Of a stretch of 64,000 nt of DNA, positions 35,215 to 43,137 are shown piece by piece (position 1 is the stretch's first letter; each line of letters begins with the position of its first letter). The translations under genes were made by a program, and so were the position numbers. The notes beneath the pieces are model-generated. The model searched no databases and was not told where the DNA came from. It saw only the letters and a program-made list of their open reading frames with translations. The stretch is taken from contig CALKXV010000023.1 of assembly GCA_938005545.1 (NCBI GenBank), positions 41,842 to 105,841 of the forward strand, read 5' to 3'. The DNA is from an uncultured Paracoccaceae bacterium. GTDB lineage: Bacteria > Pseudomonadota > Alphaproteobacteria > Rhodobacterales > Rhodobacteraceae.

Positions 35215-36236
35215 GCGAGTTCCGAGATGTCTACCGTGCGCCGGTCTTCAGCAGATAGCGCAATAGCCTCAAGCACTTCGATATTATGCACCATCTGCTC
35301 GGGCGTGAACGGGTAAGCTGCCTTGCCAGCGATTGCACCTGCAAAAGCCTCAAGATTGTGAACCACGGCGTCTTCCCACGACAAAACCTGATGCTGCACA
35401 TCCTTCCCGGTTTCGCCGACCAGATAATTCACTTTGCCACCCGGCGTGTCGGGATGACTTTCGTTCAGAACCTCGATCCATTGCTTTGTGCCAAAGACGT
35501 GCATTCGAATGAAATGCGGCGTGTGAAGAACCGCCGACAGGGTTGCGGTCATCCCGGCTTCGAACCCAAGTTGCGCTGTCACGACATCCCCTGTTTCCCA
35601 CCCAAGCGAACGGTTCGCTGTCATGGCCTGCACGGTTTCGACGCGTCCAAAGAATGAGATCAGCAAATCCGTCAGGTGAATACCCATGGCCGTCATACCA
35701 GCGGCCGGCGAAACGGCTTTCGACGTACGCCAGTCCCCCTTTGGAACACCGATCAGTTTGTCGTGCGAAAACGCCGCTTCGGTATGCATGATGGTGCCCA
35801 GTTCACCTGCGCCAATCGCCGATTTCAGCGCGACCATGGCGGGTTCGAAACGGCGTTCATGCCCAATGCCAAGCTGCACGCCCGCCTGTTCCACCGCCGC
35901 AACTGACCGACGCGCACTTGCCGCCGTAAGCCCAAGGGGCTTTTCGCAAAAGACATGTTTGCCCGCTTTCGCGCAGGCTGTGACCTGTTCTTCGTGAACG
36001 GGATTGGGCGTGGTCAAAATGACTGCGTCCACATCACTTCGGCTCAGCGCGACCCCCAGATCATCCAGCGGTTCCAATCCCGCAGCGCGGATATCATCGT
36101 GCACCGACACCACAGGTTCGATAACCGTCGCAACTTTGATGTCTGGATGGCTCTTCAGCCGCGTTGCAATGTGGCGGCCCCACCAACCGAAACCGGCGAT
36201 GGCGATCCGCAGTGCACCCTCGGACGGCGCGCTCAA
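35211..36236 (-). CDS. Gfo/Idh/MocA family oxidoreductase
   Basis: A 341-residue NAD(P)-dependent dehydrogenase with Rossmann motif AGFGWWGRHIATR near residue 14 and the catalytic FCEKPLG motif near residue 95. I take the TTG at 36236 as the start: it overlaps the stop of the flavin reductase gene as TTGA and lies just before the first strand, while the next upstream ATG at 36368 would add 44 unlike residues inside that gene. It is the middle gene of a three-gene coupled operon with flavin reductase and BKACE. Confidence 0.85.
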   Translation of the reverse strand: MSAPSEGALRIAIAGFGWWGRHIATRLKSHPDIKVATVIEPVVSVHDDIRAAGLEPLDDLGVALSRSDVDAVILTTPNPVHEEQVTACAKAGKHVFCEKPLGLTAASARRSVAAVEQAGVQLGIGHERRFEPAMVALKSAIGAGELGTIMHTEAAFSHDKLIGVPKGDWRTSKAVSPAAGMTAMGIHLTDLLISFFGRVETVQAMTANRSLGWETGDVVTAQLGFEAGMTATLSAVLHTPHFIRMHVFGTKQWIEVLNESHPDTPGGKVNYLVGETGKDVQHQVLSWEDAVVHNLEAFAGAIAGKAAYPFTPEQMVHNIEVLEAIALSAEDRRTVDISELA

Positions 36237-36739
36237 ACAGGTGTTCCCAGGGATGTGAATTGACCACGAAAAAAGACCAATGGGTCCCCGTCCTGACTTT
36301 GAATGGCGCGAACTGACCCGACAACGATGTGGTGGTCGCCACAAAGGATCATTTCTTTCACATCGCATTCCAGCGTGGCAATCGCGTTCTCCAATACTGG
36401 CGTTTTGCGCCAGCCTCTGCGCCAGTCAACACCGTGGAACTTGTTGTCCAAAGGCTTGGCGAACCGCAGGGTTTGGTCCTTTTCAGCCTCGGCCATGACA
36501 TTGACTGCAAAGGCACCGTGTTGCTCGAACGCAGAACGCGAAGGCGCTGAAGACACGATGCTCCACAGTATCTCCGGTGGATCAAGCGATACAGACGCAA
36601 AAGAATTCACCGCCAAGCCCAAAGGTTCACCATCGACACCACATGTCGTCACCACTGCAACACCCGTTGCAAAGCGGCCAAGGGCATCGCGCAACGCACC
36701 TTGGTCGAAAGGAGCTGGATATGGACTGTGCATGTTCAT
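36233..36739 (-). CDS. flavin reductase (FMN-binding split-barrel)
   Basis: A 168-residue flavin reductase of the HpaC/RutF type. GRFATGVAVVTT is the N-terminal signature, VNSFASVSLDPP binds FMN, and GDHHIVVGSV near the C-terminus is the conserved GDH motif. It makes reduced flavin for a partner monooxygenase. The obvious partner is the luciferase-like monooxygenase at 37883, on the other side of the LysR gene. It is the first gene of the leftward coupled operon. Confidence 0.9.
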   Translation of the reverse strand: MNMHSPYPAPFDQGALRDALGRFATGVAVVTTCGVDGEPLGLAVNSFASVSLDPPEILWSIVSSAPSRSAFEQHGAFAVNVMAEAEKDQTLRFAKPLDNKFHGVDWRRGWRKTPVLENAIATLECDVKEMILCGDHHIVVGSVRAIQSQDGDPLVFFRGQFTSLGTPV

Positions 36740-36857
36740 CGGCGCCTCCTAATTGTGAGATAAAAGATAACGTGCTGAGCCTGTTGAAAAACTAATAATA
36801 GTTGATAAGTTCAATCTGGTTTCGTGATACCTATGCCACGCCATAAAGGGGACATTG

Positions 36858-37763
36858 GTGAAGCTTCAACACCTGAAGTACTTTGTTGCGGTTTTCGAAG
36901 AAGGCTCGTTTTCGGCTGGCGCAAAGCGTGTAAATGCAACGCAATCCGGCCTGTCTATGCATGTTCGAAAGCTTGAAGATCGCTATCAGGTTAAACTGCT
37001 AAACCGCAGCTCGACCGGCATTACACCAACCGAGGCGGGCAAGCGGTTCTATCGTGATGCAGTTCGCGTGATGCACGCCGCAACCGAAGCCGAAGCGAAC
37101 CTAAGGACATTGTCTGGTGAGGTGACGGGCCATGTCACCGTCGGCCTGATGCCGACGTTTACGCGCGCGGTGCTTGGCCCTGCGCTCATTCGGTTTGCCA
37201 AAGAATTTCCGAGCGTAAAAATCACAGTTCGCGAAGCTTATTCCGGCGAGTTGTCGCGTCAGGTTCTGAGCGGTGAGCTGGACTTTGCAGTGGTCCCGGC
37301 ATTTGACGCCGATGTACGTCTGCGCTCCAGCGTCATGGGCACGGATCAGGAATACCTTGTTGTGGCGTCCAACAGTCCAATCAATCCGAAGGGTGCGGTG
37401 AAACTGGCGGATCTTCCGCCTTTGGATTTCGTTTTGCCCAGCCCCGAAAACGTGCGGCGGCGAAAAATCGATCAGTATCTCTCAAGCAATGGCATCGAAA
37501 CGGGGCGTCTGATGGAGCTTGATTCCATGTTCACCACGCTTGATCTGGTGGCCAAATCTGAATGGGCTACGATCCTGCCGGGCATTTTATGTCTGCCCGA
37601 CTTGACCACTGACCGTCGGCGCATGATCCCGATCACCGGACCGGGTCTGACGGTTGATTACCTTCGGATCGAACCAATGTCCGTACCGCTCAGTGATGCA
37701 GGGCAAGCGTTCTACAGCTTTTTGATGGATGAACTTATGGCGGCGCTGGACCAACTTGAATAG
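36858..37763 (+). CDS. LysR family transcriptional regulator
   Basis: A 301-residue LysR activator. The HTH is QHLKYFVAVFEEGSFSAGAKR followed by NATQSGLSMHVRKLED, and the periplasmic-binding-like effector domain follows a linker at residue 60-90. The start is probably GTG at 36858, five bases behind AAGGGGA; a TTG one codon earlier is possible. It stands between the divergent flavin reductase operon and the monooxygenase gene 119 bp downstream, so it likely controls both. I did not find an unambiguous T-N11-A box in the 118-bp control region. Confidence 0.9.
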   Translation: MKLQHLKYFVAVFEEGSFSAGAKRVNATQSGLSMHVRKLEDRYQVKLLNRSSTGITPTEAGKRFYRDAVRVMHAATEAEANLRTLSGEVTGHVTVGLMPTFTRAVLGPALIRFAKEFPSVKITVREAYSGELSRQVLSGELDFAVVPAFDADVRLRSSVMGTDQEYLVVASNSPINPKGAVKLADLPPLDFVLPSPENVRRRKIDQYLSSNGIETGRLMELDSMFTTLDLVAKSEWATILPGILCLPDLTTDRRRMIPITGPGLTVDYLRIEPMSVPLSDAGQAFYSFLMDELMAALDQLE

Positions 37764-37882
37764 GCGTTAAAACATCGGGATTGGTCCATCCAAAAAGCTG
37801 ATGGCGGTCATGAAGAACCATCATTTTCCGACCAAGCCGCTGGTAATACATAAAAGACTTAACACACTGTGCGGAGGGCCAG

Positions 37883-38968
37883 ATGGACCTGTCATTCTTT
37901 ACGATGCCAATCCACCCGTTGGACAAACCGATCTCTCAAAGCATTGCCGAGGATCGCGAGGCCTTTCTTTTGGCCGACAAACTTGGATATGCGGAAGCCT
38001 ATTGTGGTGAGCATTCGACGGATCAAGCCGAAATCGTTACCTCGACTGTCGCCTTTCTGGCCAGCCTTGCCTACGAAACAAAATCCATCCGTCTTGGCAC
38101 CGGCACGGTCAATCTGCCAAATTCGCACCCCGCACGCGTGGCGGCTGAAGTTGCGATGCTGGATCACATGCTGGAAGGCCGCCTGATCTTTGGTATTTCG
38201 CCGGGTGGGCTAATGTCGGATGCCGAAGTCTTTGGCAATCTTGATCGCGACCGGAATGCGATGTTCCTGGAATGCATCAACATGGTGCTCGACATTTGGG
38301 CGGGTGAGGCACCTTACAACTTGAAGGGCGAATTTTACAGCGTCTCTACCGAAAAAACGATGAACGCTGATATCGGGCAGGGCACGATCCCAAAGCCGCT
38401 TCAAGCGCCACACCCCCCGATTGTCGGCACCGCAGTCGCGCCTTTTTCAAAGGGAGTCACGGCGATGGCCGCACGGGGCTGGGATCCGATTTCGGCGAAT
38501 TTCCTGCTTCCAAAATGGGCCGCGTCGCATTGGCCAAACTATGTCGAAGGCTGCGAACAAGGCGGTCGGCCCGCTGATCCAAAAAACTGGCGCGTGGCCA
38601 AGAATATCTGCGTTGCAAAAGATATAGAAACCGCGCGCGCCTATGCCTGCGATCCGGGCAGCCCGTACGTTTATTACTATTCACAACTTTTGACCAAGCT
38701 GTTGGCGGGCGGTCGCGCGAACCTTTTCAAAGAAGATCAAAACATGCCCGACAGCGAAGTCACGCTTGAGTATGTGCTTGATAAGCTTGTGATTTACGGC
38801 GATCCATCCTCAGTCGCGGATCAGGTTCTTGAGTTCCGCGAAGAGGTCGGTGATTTCGGGCAATTGGTCTATGCCGGGCACGATTGGACAGATCTCGAAC
38901 TCGGGCGTCAGTCAATGATCCTGATGGCAGAAGAGGTGATGCCGCGTGTCAACAGCGCGATTTCCTAA
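37883..38968 (+). CDS. LLM-class flavin-dependent monooxygenase
   Basis: A 361-residue TIM-barrel monooxygenase of the luciferase-like, limonene-monooxygenase-type branch. GYAEAYCGEHS near residue 34, RLGTGTVNLP near residue 73 and GRLIFGISPGG near residue 105 mark the barrel strands around the flavin phosphate. A GGAGGG element precedes the ATG. Reduced flavin probably comes from the reductase encoded at 36233. It converges with idnD, with 24 bp between the stops. A shorter paralogue begins the window at 1-914. Confidence 0.9.
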   Translation: MDLSFFTMPIHPLDKPISQSIAEDREAFLLADKLGYAEAYCGEHSTDQAEIVTSTVAFLASLAYETKSIRLGTGTVNLPNSHPARVAAEVAMLDHMLEGRLIFGISPGGLMSDAEVFGNLDRDRNAMFLECINMVLDIWAGEAPYNLKGEFYSVSTEKTMNADIGQGTIPKPLQAPHPPIVGTAVAPFSKGVTAMAARGWDPISANFLLPKWAASHWPNYVEGCEQGGRPADPKNWRVAKNICVAKDIETARAYACDPGSPYVYYYSQLLTKLLAGGRANLFKEDQNMPDSEVTLEYVLDKLVIYGDPSSVADQVLEFREEVGDFGQLVYAGHDWTDLELGRQSMILMAEEVMPRVNSAIS

Positions 38969-38992
38969 AGCCCGCAAGTTCTGCCACGGGGC

Positions 38993-40021
38993 CTAAAACG
39001 CCAACTGAACCTTGATCGATTGTTGGCGATCCGAAGCGATTGTAAATGCGTTCAACGCCTCAGCCAACGGAATTTCATGGGTGACCAAAGGCGCAACATT
39101 CAGGCGTTTGGACTGCATCATTTCAACCGCCAGCGAAAACTCCGCATGGAACCGGAAAGACCCTTTCATTGTCAATTCTTTGGCCGTCATCGCTTGAACG
39201 GGTAGGGTCATATCACCACCAAGCCCCAGTTGCACAATGATGCCTTTGGGGCGCATCGCCGGAACGGCAGCGGCCAAGGCGGACGCCACACCGCTACATT
39301 CAAACAGTACGTCAAAGTGGCCCTTACCGGCCGTAAAAGGTGTTAGACCATCCGGGTCTTTCACAACGTTGATCGTCTGATCCGCACCAATCTCCATGGC
39401 TTTGGCCAGGGTGAAGGTTGTGACATCCGTTGCGACGATTTCTACCGCACCGGCGGCGCGCGCGACTAGAACGGCCAATAATCCTATCGGCCCACAGCCC
39501 GTAACAAGCACGCGTTTGCCCATCAGGTCTCCAGCCTGACGCGCTGCATGAAGCACAACAGACAAAGGTTCGGCCATCGCGGCTTCGGCTTTTGTCAACC
39601 CGTCCGCCGGAACACATTGCGATGCATCTGCCACCAAAAGCTCCCGAAACGCGCCTTGGATATGTGGGAACGGCATCGCTGAACCGTAGAACCGCATGTT
39701 CAGACAATGTTGTTGGTGACCCTCAGTGCAAAAGTCGCACGCCCTACAAGGCCGTGAGGGCGACACCGCCACAAGCTGGCCTACGGTCAACCCCGCAACG
39801 CCTTCACCAAGCCCAATTACGCGGCCGGCAACTTCGTGACCAAGGATCATCGGTTCCTTCAACCGCACAGTCCCAAACCCGCCATGATGGAAATAATGCA
39901 AATCAGATCCACAAATCCCGCCAGCCTCCATCCGAACAAGGGCTTCACCCGCACCGGGGCTTGGCTCAGGGTGGTCTTCAATGCGCAGATCTTTAGGGCC
40001 GTGAGCTGTGATGGTTTTCAT
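38993..40021 (-). CDS. idnD: L-idonate 5-dehydrogenase
   Basis: A 342-residue zinc dehydrogenase with catalytic ligands in GGICGSDLHYF and LGHEVAG, the structural zinc lobe CRACDFCTEGHQQHC, and the nucleotide motif GCGPIGLLAVLVA. Segments such as NMRFYGSAMPFPH and KGSFRFHAEF match what I remember of E. coli IdnD closely. It oxidises L-idonate to 5-keto-D-gluconate. It follows the 2-hydroxyacid dehydrogenase gene by 9 bp in one operon, divergent from idnO, and the pair is preceded by two LacI-type operators. Related sorbitol-type dehydrogenases are the alternative. Confidence 0.87.
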   Translation of the reverse strand: MKTITAHGPKDLRIEDHPEPSPGAGEALVRMEAGGICGSDLHYFHHGGFGTVRLKEPMILGHEVAGRVIGLGEGVAGLTVGQLVAVSPSRPCRACDFCTEGHQQHCLNMRFYGSAMPFPHIQGAFRELLVADASQCVPADGLTKAEAAMAEPLSVVLHAARQAGDLMGKRVLVTGCGPIGLLAVLVARAAGAVEIVATDVTTFTLAKAMEIGADQTINVVKDPDGLTPFTAGKGHFDVLFECSGVASALAAAVPAMRPKGIIVQLGLGGDMTLPVQAMTAKELTMKGSFRFHAEFSLAVEMMQSKRLNVAPLVTHEIPLAEALNAFTIASDRQQSIKVQLAF

Positions 40022-40030
40022 GTCGTGTCC

Positions 40031-40978
40031 TTAAAGAACGGGCGTTAAAAGAGCTTGTCCTGCAAAGTGCGCAGTCAGGTTGTCGCGCAACAATTGCCCC
40101 ATAGCCTTGCGGGTTTCAAAAGTGCCGCTGGCATGGTGCGGCTGAAGTAGCACATTGTCGAGCGACAGAAAGCGCGGATCAAGGTCCGGCTCATTCTCAA
40201 AAACATCCAAAGCAGCGGAACCAAGCGTCCCGGATTGCAAGGCCGTGATCAAAGCATCTTCGTCAATGTTTGAAGCGCGTGAGATGTTTATGATCATGCC
40301 CTGGGGGCCTACGGCTTCGATCAACTCGCGGTCAACGATATGGCGCGTTTCACCAGACGCGGCCAGTGTTACGAACAGAAAATCGGCATGTCTGGCAAGT
40401 TCAACCGGGTTATCAATAAACGTCCAATCCGGGGCGAAATCCTTTTGCGCGATGTCGTTATAAGCGATGTCCATTCCAAACCCGGTAAGGCGCTTGCCCA
40501 CCTCAAAACCAATACGCCCAAGACCCAGAATGCCAGCTTTCCGTCCGAAGACACGGTGTTTAAGCGGATAGAGACCTTTTTCGACCCAACTGCCGTCGCG
40601 CACCCAAGTCTCTGCACCGATTATACCGCGTGAGTGACACAGCATCATCGCAACACCCAAATCGGCGACATCTTCCGTCAACACATCCGGTGTGTTGGTG
40701 ACGGAGATGTTGTGGATTTTGGCGGCCTCAAGGTCCACAGCATCGTAGCCGACACCGTAAACCGAAATCACTTCGCACTTCGGGCAGGCGGCAATCATAT
40801 CTGCATCGGCACCCAACTCACCTCGGGTCGCAATGGCGCGTGCATCGGCCCCATGTTGTTTAAGAAATGCGCCTTTGTCTTTGGATTCGAACATTTTTCT
40901 CACGTCAAATGCGGCATCCAACGGTCCTTGATCCCAGTCTGGATAGGGGCCAACCTGAATGATGACGGGTTTTGACAT
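40031..40978 (-). CDS. D-2-hydroxyacid dehydrogenase, probable 2-ketoaldonate reductase
   Basis: A 315-residue NAD(P)-dependent enzyme. The Rossmann motif is GILGLGRIGFEVG; the catalytic triad shows as Arg in NISRASNIDE, Glu in FENEPDL and His in QPHHASGT. The Asp-to-Arg or similar cofactor residue cannot be judged. I start at the ATG at 40978; 14 extra residues upstream would overlap the operators. Its place before idnD suggests the GhrB/TkrA-type step, reduction of 2-keto-L-gulonate to L-idonate; this is inferred from context. Confidence 0.85.
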   Translation of the reverse strand: MSKPVIIQVGPYPDWDQGPLDAAFDVRKMFESKDKGAFLKQHGADARAIATRGELGADADMIAACPKCEVISVYGVGYDAVDLEAAKIHNISVTNTPDVLTEDVADLGVAMMLCHSRGIIGAETWVRDGSWVEKGLYPLKHRVFGRKAGILGLGRIGFEVGKRLTGFGMDIAYNDIAQKDFAPDWTFIDNPVELARHADFLFVTLAASGETRHIVDRELIEAVGPQGMIINISRASNIDEDALITALQSGTLGSAALDVFENEPDLDPRFLSLDNVLLQPHHASGTFETRKAMGQLLRDNLTAHFAGQALLTPVL

Positions 40979-40994
40979 GCTGCGAATCCTTTGC

Positions 40995-41025
40995 TTGACA
41001 AAGTGTGTTATCGGTAACATGTTAT
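40995..41025 (+). promoter_or_regulatory. probable idnO promoter
   Basis: A perfect TTGACA at 40995-41000 is followed after 19 bases by TGTTAT at 41020-41025. Both operators lie inside the spacer and over the -10, so binding of the repressor would block it. The spacing is longer than ideal, hence moderate confidence. Confidence 0.45.
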
Positions 41026-41033
41026 CCGTAACA
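41006..41033. promoter_or_regulatory. two abutting GntR/IdnR-type operators
   Basis: Two 14-base palindromes lie back to back: tgttatcggtaaca (41006-41019) and tgttatccgtaaca (41020-41033). Read on the other strand the first is TGTTACCGATAACA, which matches the E. coli GntR/IdnR operator as I recall it. They lie between idnD and idnO and within reach of both promoters. Confidence 0.72.
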
Positions 41034-41076
41034 ATCGCACAACGTCAACGGGGTGCATCACGTAAAGGCGGACGGA

Positions 41077-41838
41077 ATGGAACTCTTTTCACTAACTTCA
41101 AAGCGCGCATTGATTACGGGTTCTTCGCAAGGGATTGGCTTTGCCTTGGCGCAAGGTTTATCCGAAGCGGGCGCAGAAATCGTGCTGAACGGCCGCAATA
41201 CGGAAAAGTTAAACGCCGCCGCCGAGGCGTTGCGCGGCAAAGGTGCCACCGTTCACACCCTCGCATTCGATGCCACGGATCACGACGCGGTTCGCACCGC
41301 CATTGATGATTTTGAAACCAGCACCGGTGCCATCGACATCCTTGTGAACAACGCAGGAATGCAGCACCGCGCTGAGCTTGAAAACTTCCCAGCAGAGGCC
41401 TTCGAAAAGCTGCTTCAAACCAATATCAGCAGTGTTTTTCATGTTGGCCAAGCCGTTGCGCGGCACATGATCAAGCGCGGGTCCGGCAAAATTATCAATA
41501 TCGGGTCAGTTCAAACTGCTTTGGCCCGCCCGGGCATTGCGCCTTACACAGCCACCAAAGGCGCGGTTGGCAACCTGACGAAGGGCATGGCAACCGACTG
41601 GGCGCAGCATGGCTTACAATGTAATGCTATCGCGCCGGGTTATTTCGATACACCGCTCAACGCAGCTCTGGTCGCCGATCCCGAGTTTAGCGCGTGGTTG
41701 GAAAAACGCACGCCCGCCGGTCGTTGGGGCAATGTCGAAGAACTCGTCGGGGCCTGTGTCTTCCTGTCGTCCGATGCTTCGAGTTTTGTCAACGGGCACA
41801 CGCTTTATGTCGATGGCGGCATCACGGCGTCGCTCTGA
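41077..41838 (+). CDS. idnO: gluconate 5-dehydrogenase (5-keto-gluconate reductase)
   Basis: A 253-residue classical short-chain dehydrogenase. TGSSQGIGFALAQG is the cofactor motif near residue 14, NNAG near residue 90, and the catalytic Ser, Tyr and Lys are in NIGSVQTA and PYTATKGAV. The end GRWGNVEELVGA, FVNGHTLYVDGG matches E. coli IdnO closely. It reduces 5-keto-D-gluconate to D-gluconate, the step after IdnD. I start at the ATG at 41077 behind AGGCGGA. It diverges from idnD and heads a four-gene operon ending in a LacI regulator. Confidence 0.88.
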   Translation: MELFSLTSKRALITGSSQGIGFALAQGLSEAGAEIVLNGRNTEKLNAAAEALRGKGATVHTLAFDATDHDAVRTAIDDFETSTGAIDILVNNAGMQHRAELENFPAEAFEKLLQTNISSVFHVGQAVARHMIKRGSGKIINIGSVQTALARPGIAPYTATKGAVGNLTKGMATDWAQHGLQCNAIAPGYFDTPLNAALVADPEFSAWLEKRTPAGRWGNVEELVGACVFLSSDASSFVNGHTLYVDGGITASL

Positions 41839-41914
41839 TGCGGTGCGATGCGGTGAATTGTTGCATGGCACTGAAAAAGAAATACTCCGAAACCTATGTT
41901 CGGGAGACGACGAT

Positions 41915-42802
41915 ATGAGCGAACGCATTGGCCTAATCGGGGCCGGAGCCATGGGCGGCGCAATTGGTGCCCGGTTTCTGGAAACCGGCAATCATCTGAC
42001 CGTCTTTGATCTCGACGAGACAAAAAAAGGCGATTTGGTCGCCAAAGGTGCGATTGGTGCCACTTCTACTGCCGAAGCCGCCGCTGCGTCGGACTATGTG
42101 ATTACCAGCCTCAATTCGTCGCGCATCGTTGAACTTGCCGCCTTTGGCAAGGGCGGAATTGCTGAAGGCGCGACCAGGGGCACGATCATCATCGACATGT
42201 CCTCTATCGAACCTGACGCCACTCGAAAATTCGCCGATATGGCCGCCGAAAAAGGCCTCGCTTGGGTTGATAGCCCCTTGTCGGGCGGGGCGCCAAAAGC
42301 GCTGAGCGGTGAGCTGACATTGATGGCGGGCGGTACAGCGAAAGACGTTGAACGCGCCCACATGGCACTGCGCCATGTCGCAACGAACTACACCCACATG
42401 GGGCCGTCGGGTGCGGGGCAGACAACGAAGCTGATCAACCAGGTGCTGTGCGGGCTTGGTTTCTTGGCGGTGGCCGAAGCGACGCGACTGGCGCTTGACG
42501 CCGGTGTCGACGCCGAGAAAATTCCGCAAGCTCTTAAAGGTGGTCGCGCAGACAGTGCCTTGTTGCAAGAATACCTGCCGCGCTTTGCGACCAAGGATTA
42601 CCGGCGTACCGGCCGCATTGATAATATGGTCAAGGATCTGAATGCGGTGAACGATCTTGCGCGCCAAACCGGAACATCAATGCCCATGACAGCGCTGTGT
42701 GGTGAGATCCACAGAATGCTTGTGGCCGCTGGTCTGGGCGGCGAAGATCAGGCCGCCGTGATGGAATTTTTCGAGGGTGCCAAAGAGGAGATAACCCCAT
42801 GA
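41915..42802 (+). CDS. NAD(P)-dependent beta-hydroxyacid dehydrogenase (HIBADH family)
   Basis: A 295-residue enzyme with Rossmann motif GLIGAGAMGGAIGARF, substrate loop DSPLSGGAPKALSGE and catalytic lysine in GQTTKLINQ, the tartronate-semialdehyde reductase/LtnD-like pattern. The start at 41915 (MSERIGLIG) is chosen because the fold begins there; the frame is open much further back, inside idnO. It follows idnO after 76 bp and overlaps the next gene by ATGA. Its reaction in idonate or related acid breakdown is unknown. Confidence 0.88.
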   Translation: MSERIGLIGAGAMGGAIGARFLETGNHLTVFDLDETKKGDLVAKGAIGATSTAEAAAASDYVITSLNSSRIVELAAFGKGGIAEGATRGTIIIDMSSIEPDATRKFADMAAEKGLAWVDSPLSGGAPKALSGELTLMAGGTAKDVERAHMALRHVATNYTHMGPSGAGQTTKLINQVLCGLGFLAVAEATRLALDAGVDAEKIPQALKGGRADSALLQEYLPRFATKDYRRTGRIDNMVKDLNAVNDLARQTGTSMPMTALCGEIHRMLVAAGLGGEDQAAVMEFFEGAKEEITP

Positions 42803-43131
42803 TTACACGCTTTGCACTGTTCGAAGGTTCGATTAATCCCGGCCAGACCGAGGCATTTCGTCAAGCGGTGAAAGACCGTTTGGTACCACTTTGGACCAAG
42901 TTTCCGGGAAACACAGACGTGCGTGTCATGTTCAGCGATGATCGCGACGAAGGTGCTCCGGAATTTCCGTTGATCCTTGCAATCAGCTATCCCGACACAG
43001 CAACGATGGAGGCGGCACTGAAAGCGCCCGCACGGTTTCAGTCGAAAGAGGTCACCGGCGAAATTGTCGAAGCCTTCTTTCAGGGCCGAATTCACCACCA
43101 CGTGACAGAGCGCCATGAATATTTGGCGTAA
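42799..43131 (+). CDS. small dimeric alpha-beta-barrel (EthD-like) protein
   Basis: A 110-residue protein with the pattern strand-helix-strand of ferredoxin-like dimeric barrels (MITRFALFEGSI, GQTEAFRQAVKDRLV, LILAISYPDTATMEAAL). EthD-like or antibiotic-biosynthesis-monooxygenase-like relationship is a judgement by eye. The C-terminal RIHHHVTERHEYL carries a cluster of four histidines, which might bind a metal. It is coupled by ATGA to the dehydrogenase gene and precedes the LacI gene by 6 bp. Function unknown. Confidence 0.72.
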   Translation: MITRFALFEGSINPGQTEAFRQAVKDRLVPLWTKFPGNTDVRVMFSDDRDEGAPEFPLILAISYPDTATMEAALKAPARFQSKEVTGEIVEAFFQGRIHHHVTERHEYLA

Positions 43132-43137
43132 CCGAGC

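Noticed and set aside
36237..36368. A 44-residue ATG-started extension of the Gfo/Idh/MocA protein
   Set aside because: It lies inside the flavin reductase gene and would place unlike residues before the Rossmann fold; TTG coupling explains the start better.
36740..36857. A LysR T-N11-A box
   Set aside because: Several weak candidates exist in this AT-rich gap, but none has convincing dyad symmetry.
41837..41855. Tandem repeat gatgcggtgc/gatgcggtga after the idnO stop
   Set aside because: Two copies of nine bases are too few and too short to count as a functional repeat.
41609..41914. A 102-residue extension of the beta-hydroxyacid dehydrogenase into idnO
   Set aside because: The added sequence is the idnO gene read in another frame and has no family similarity.
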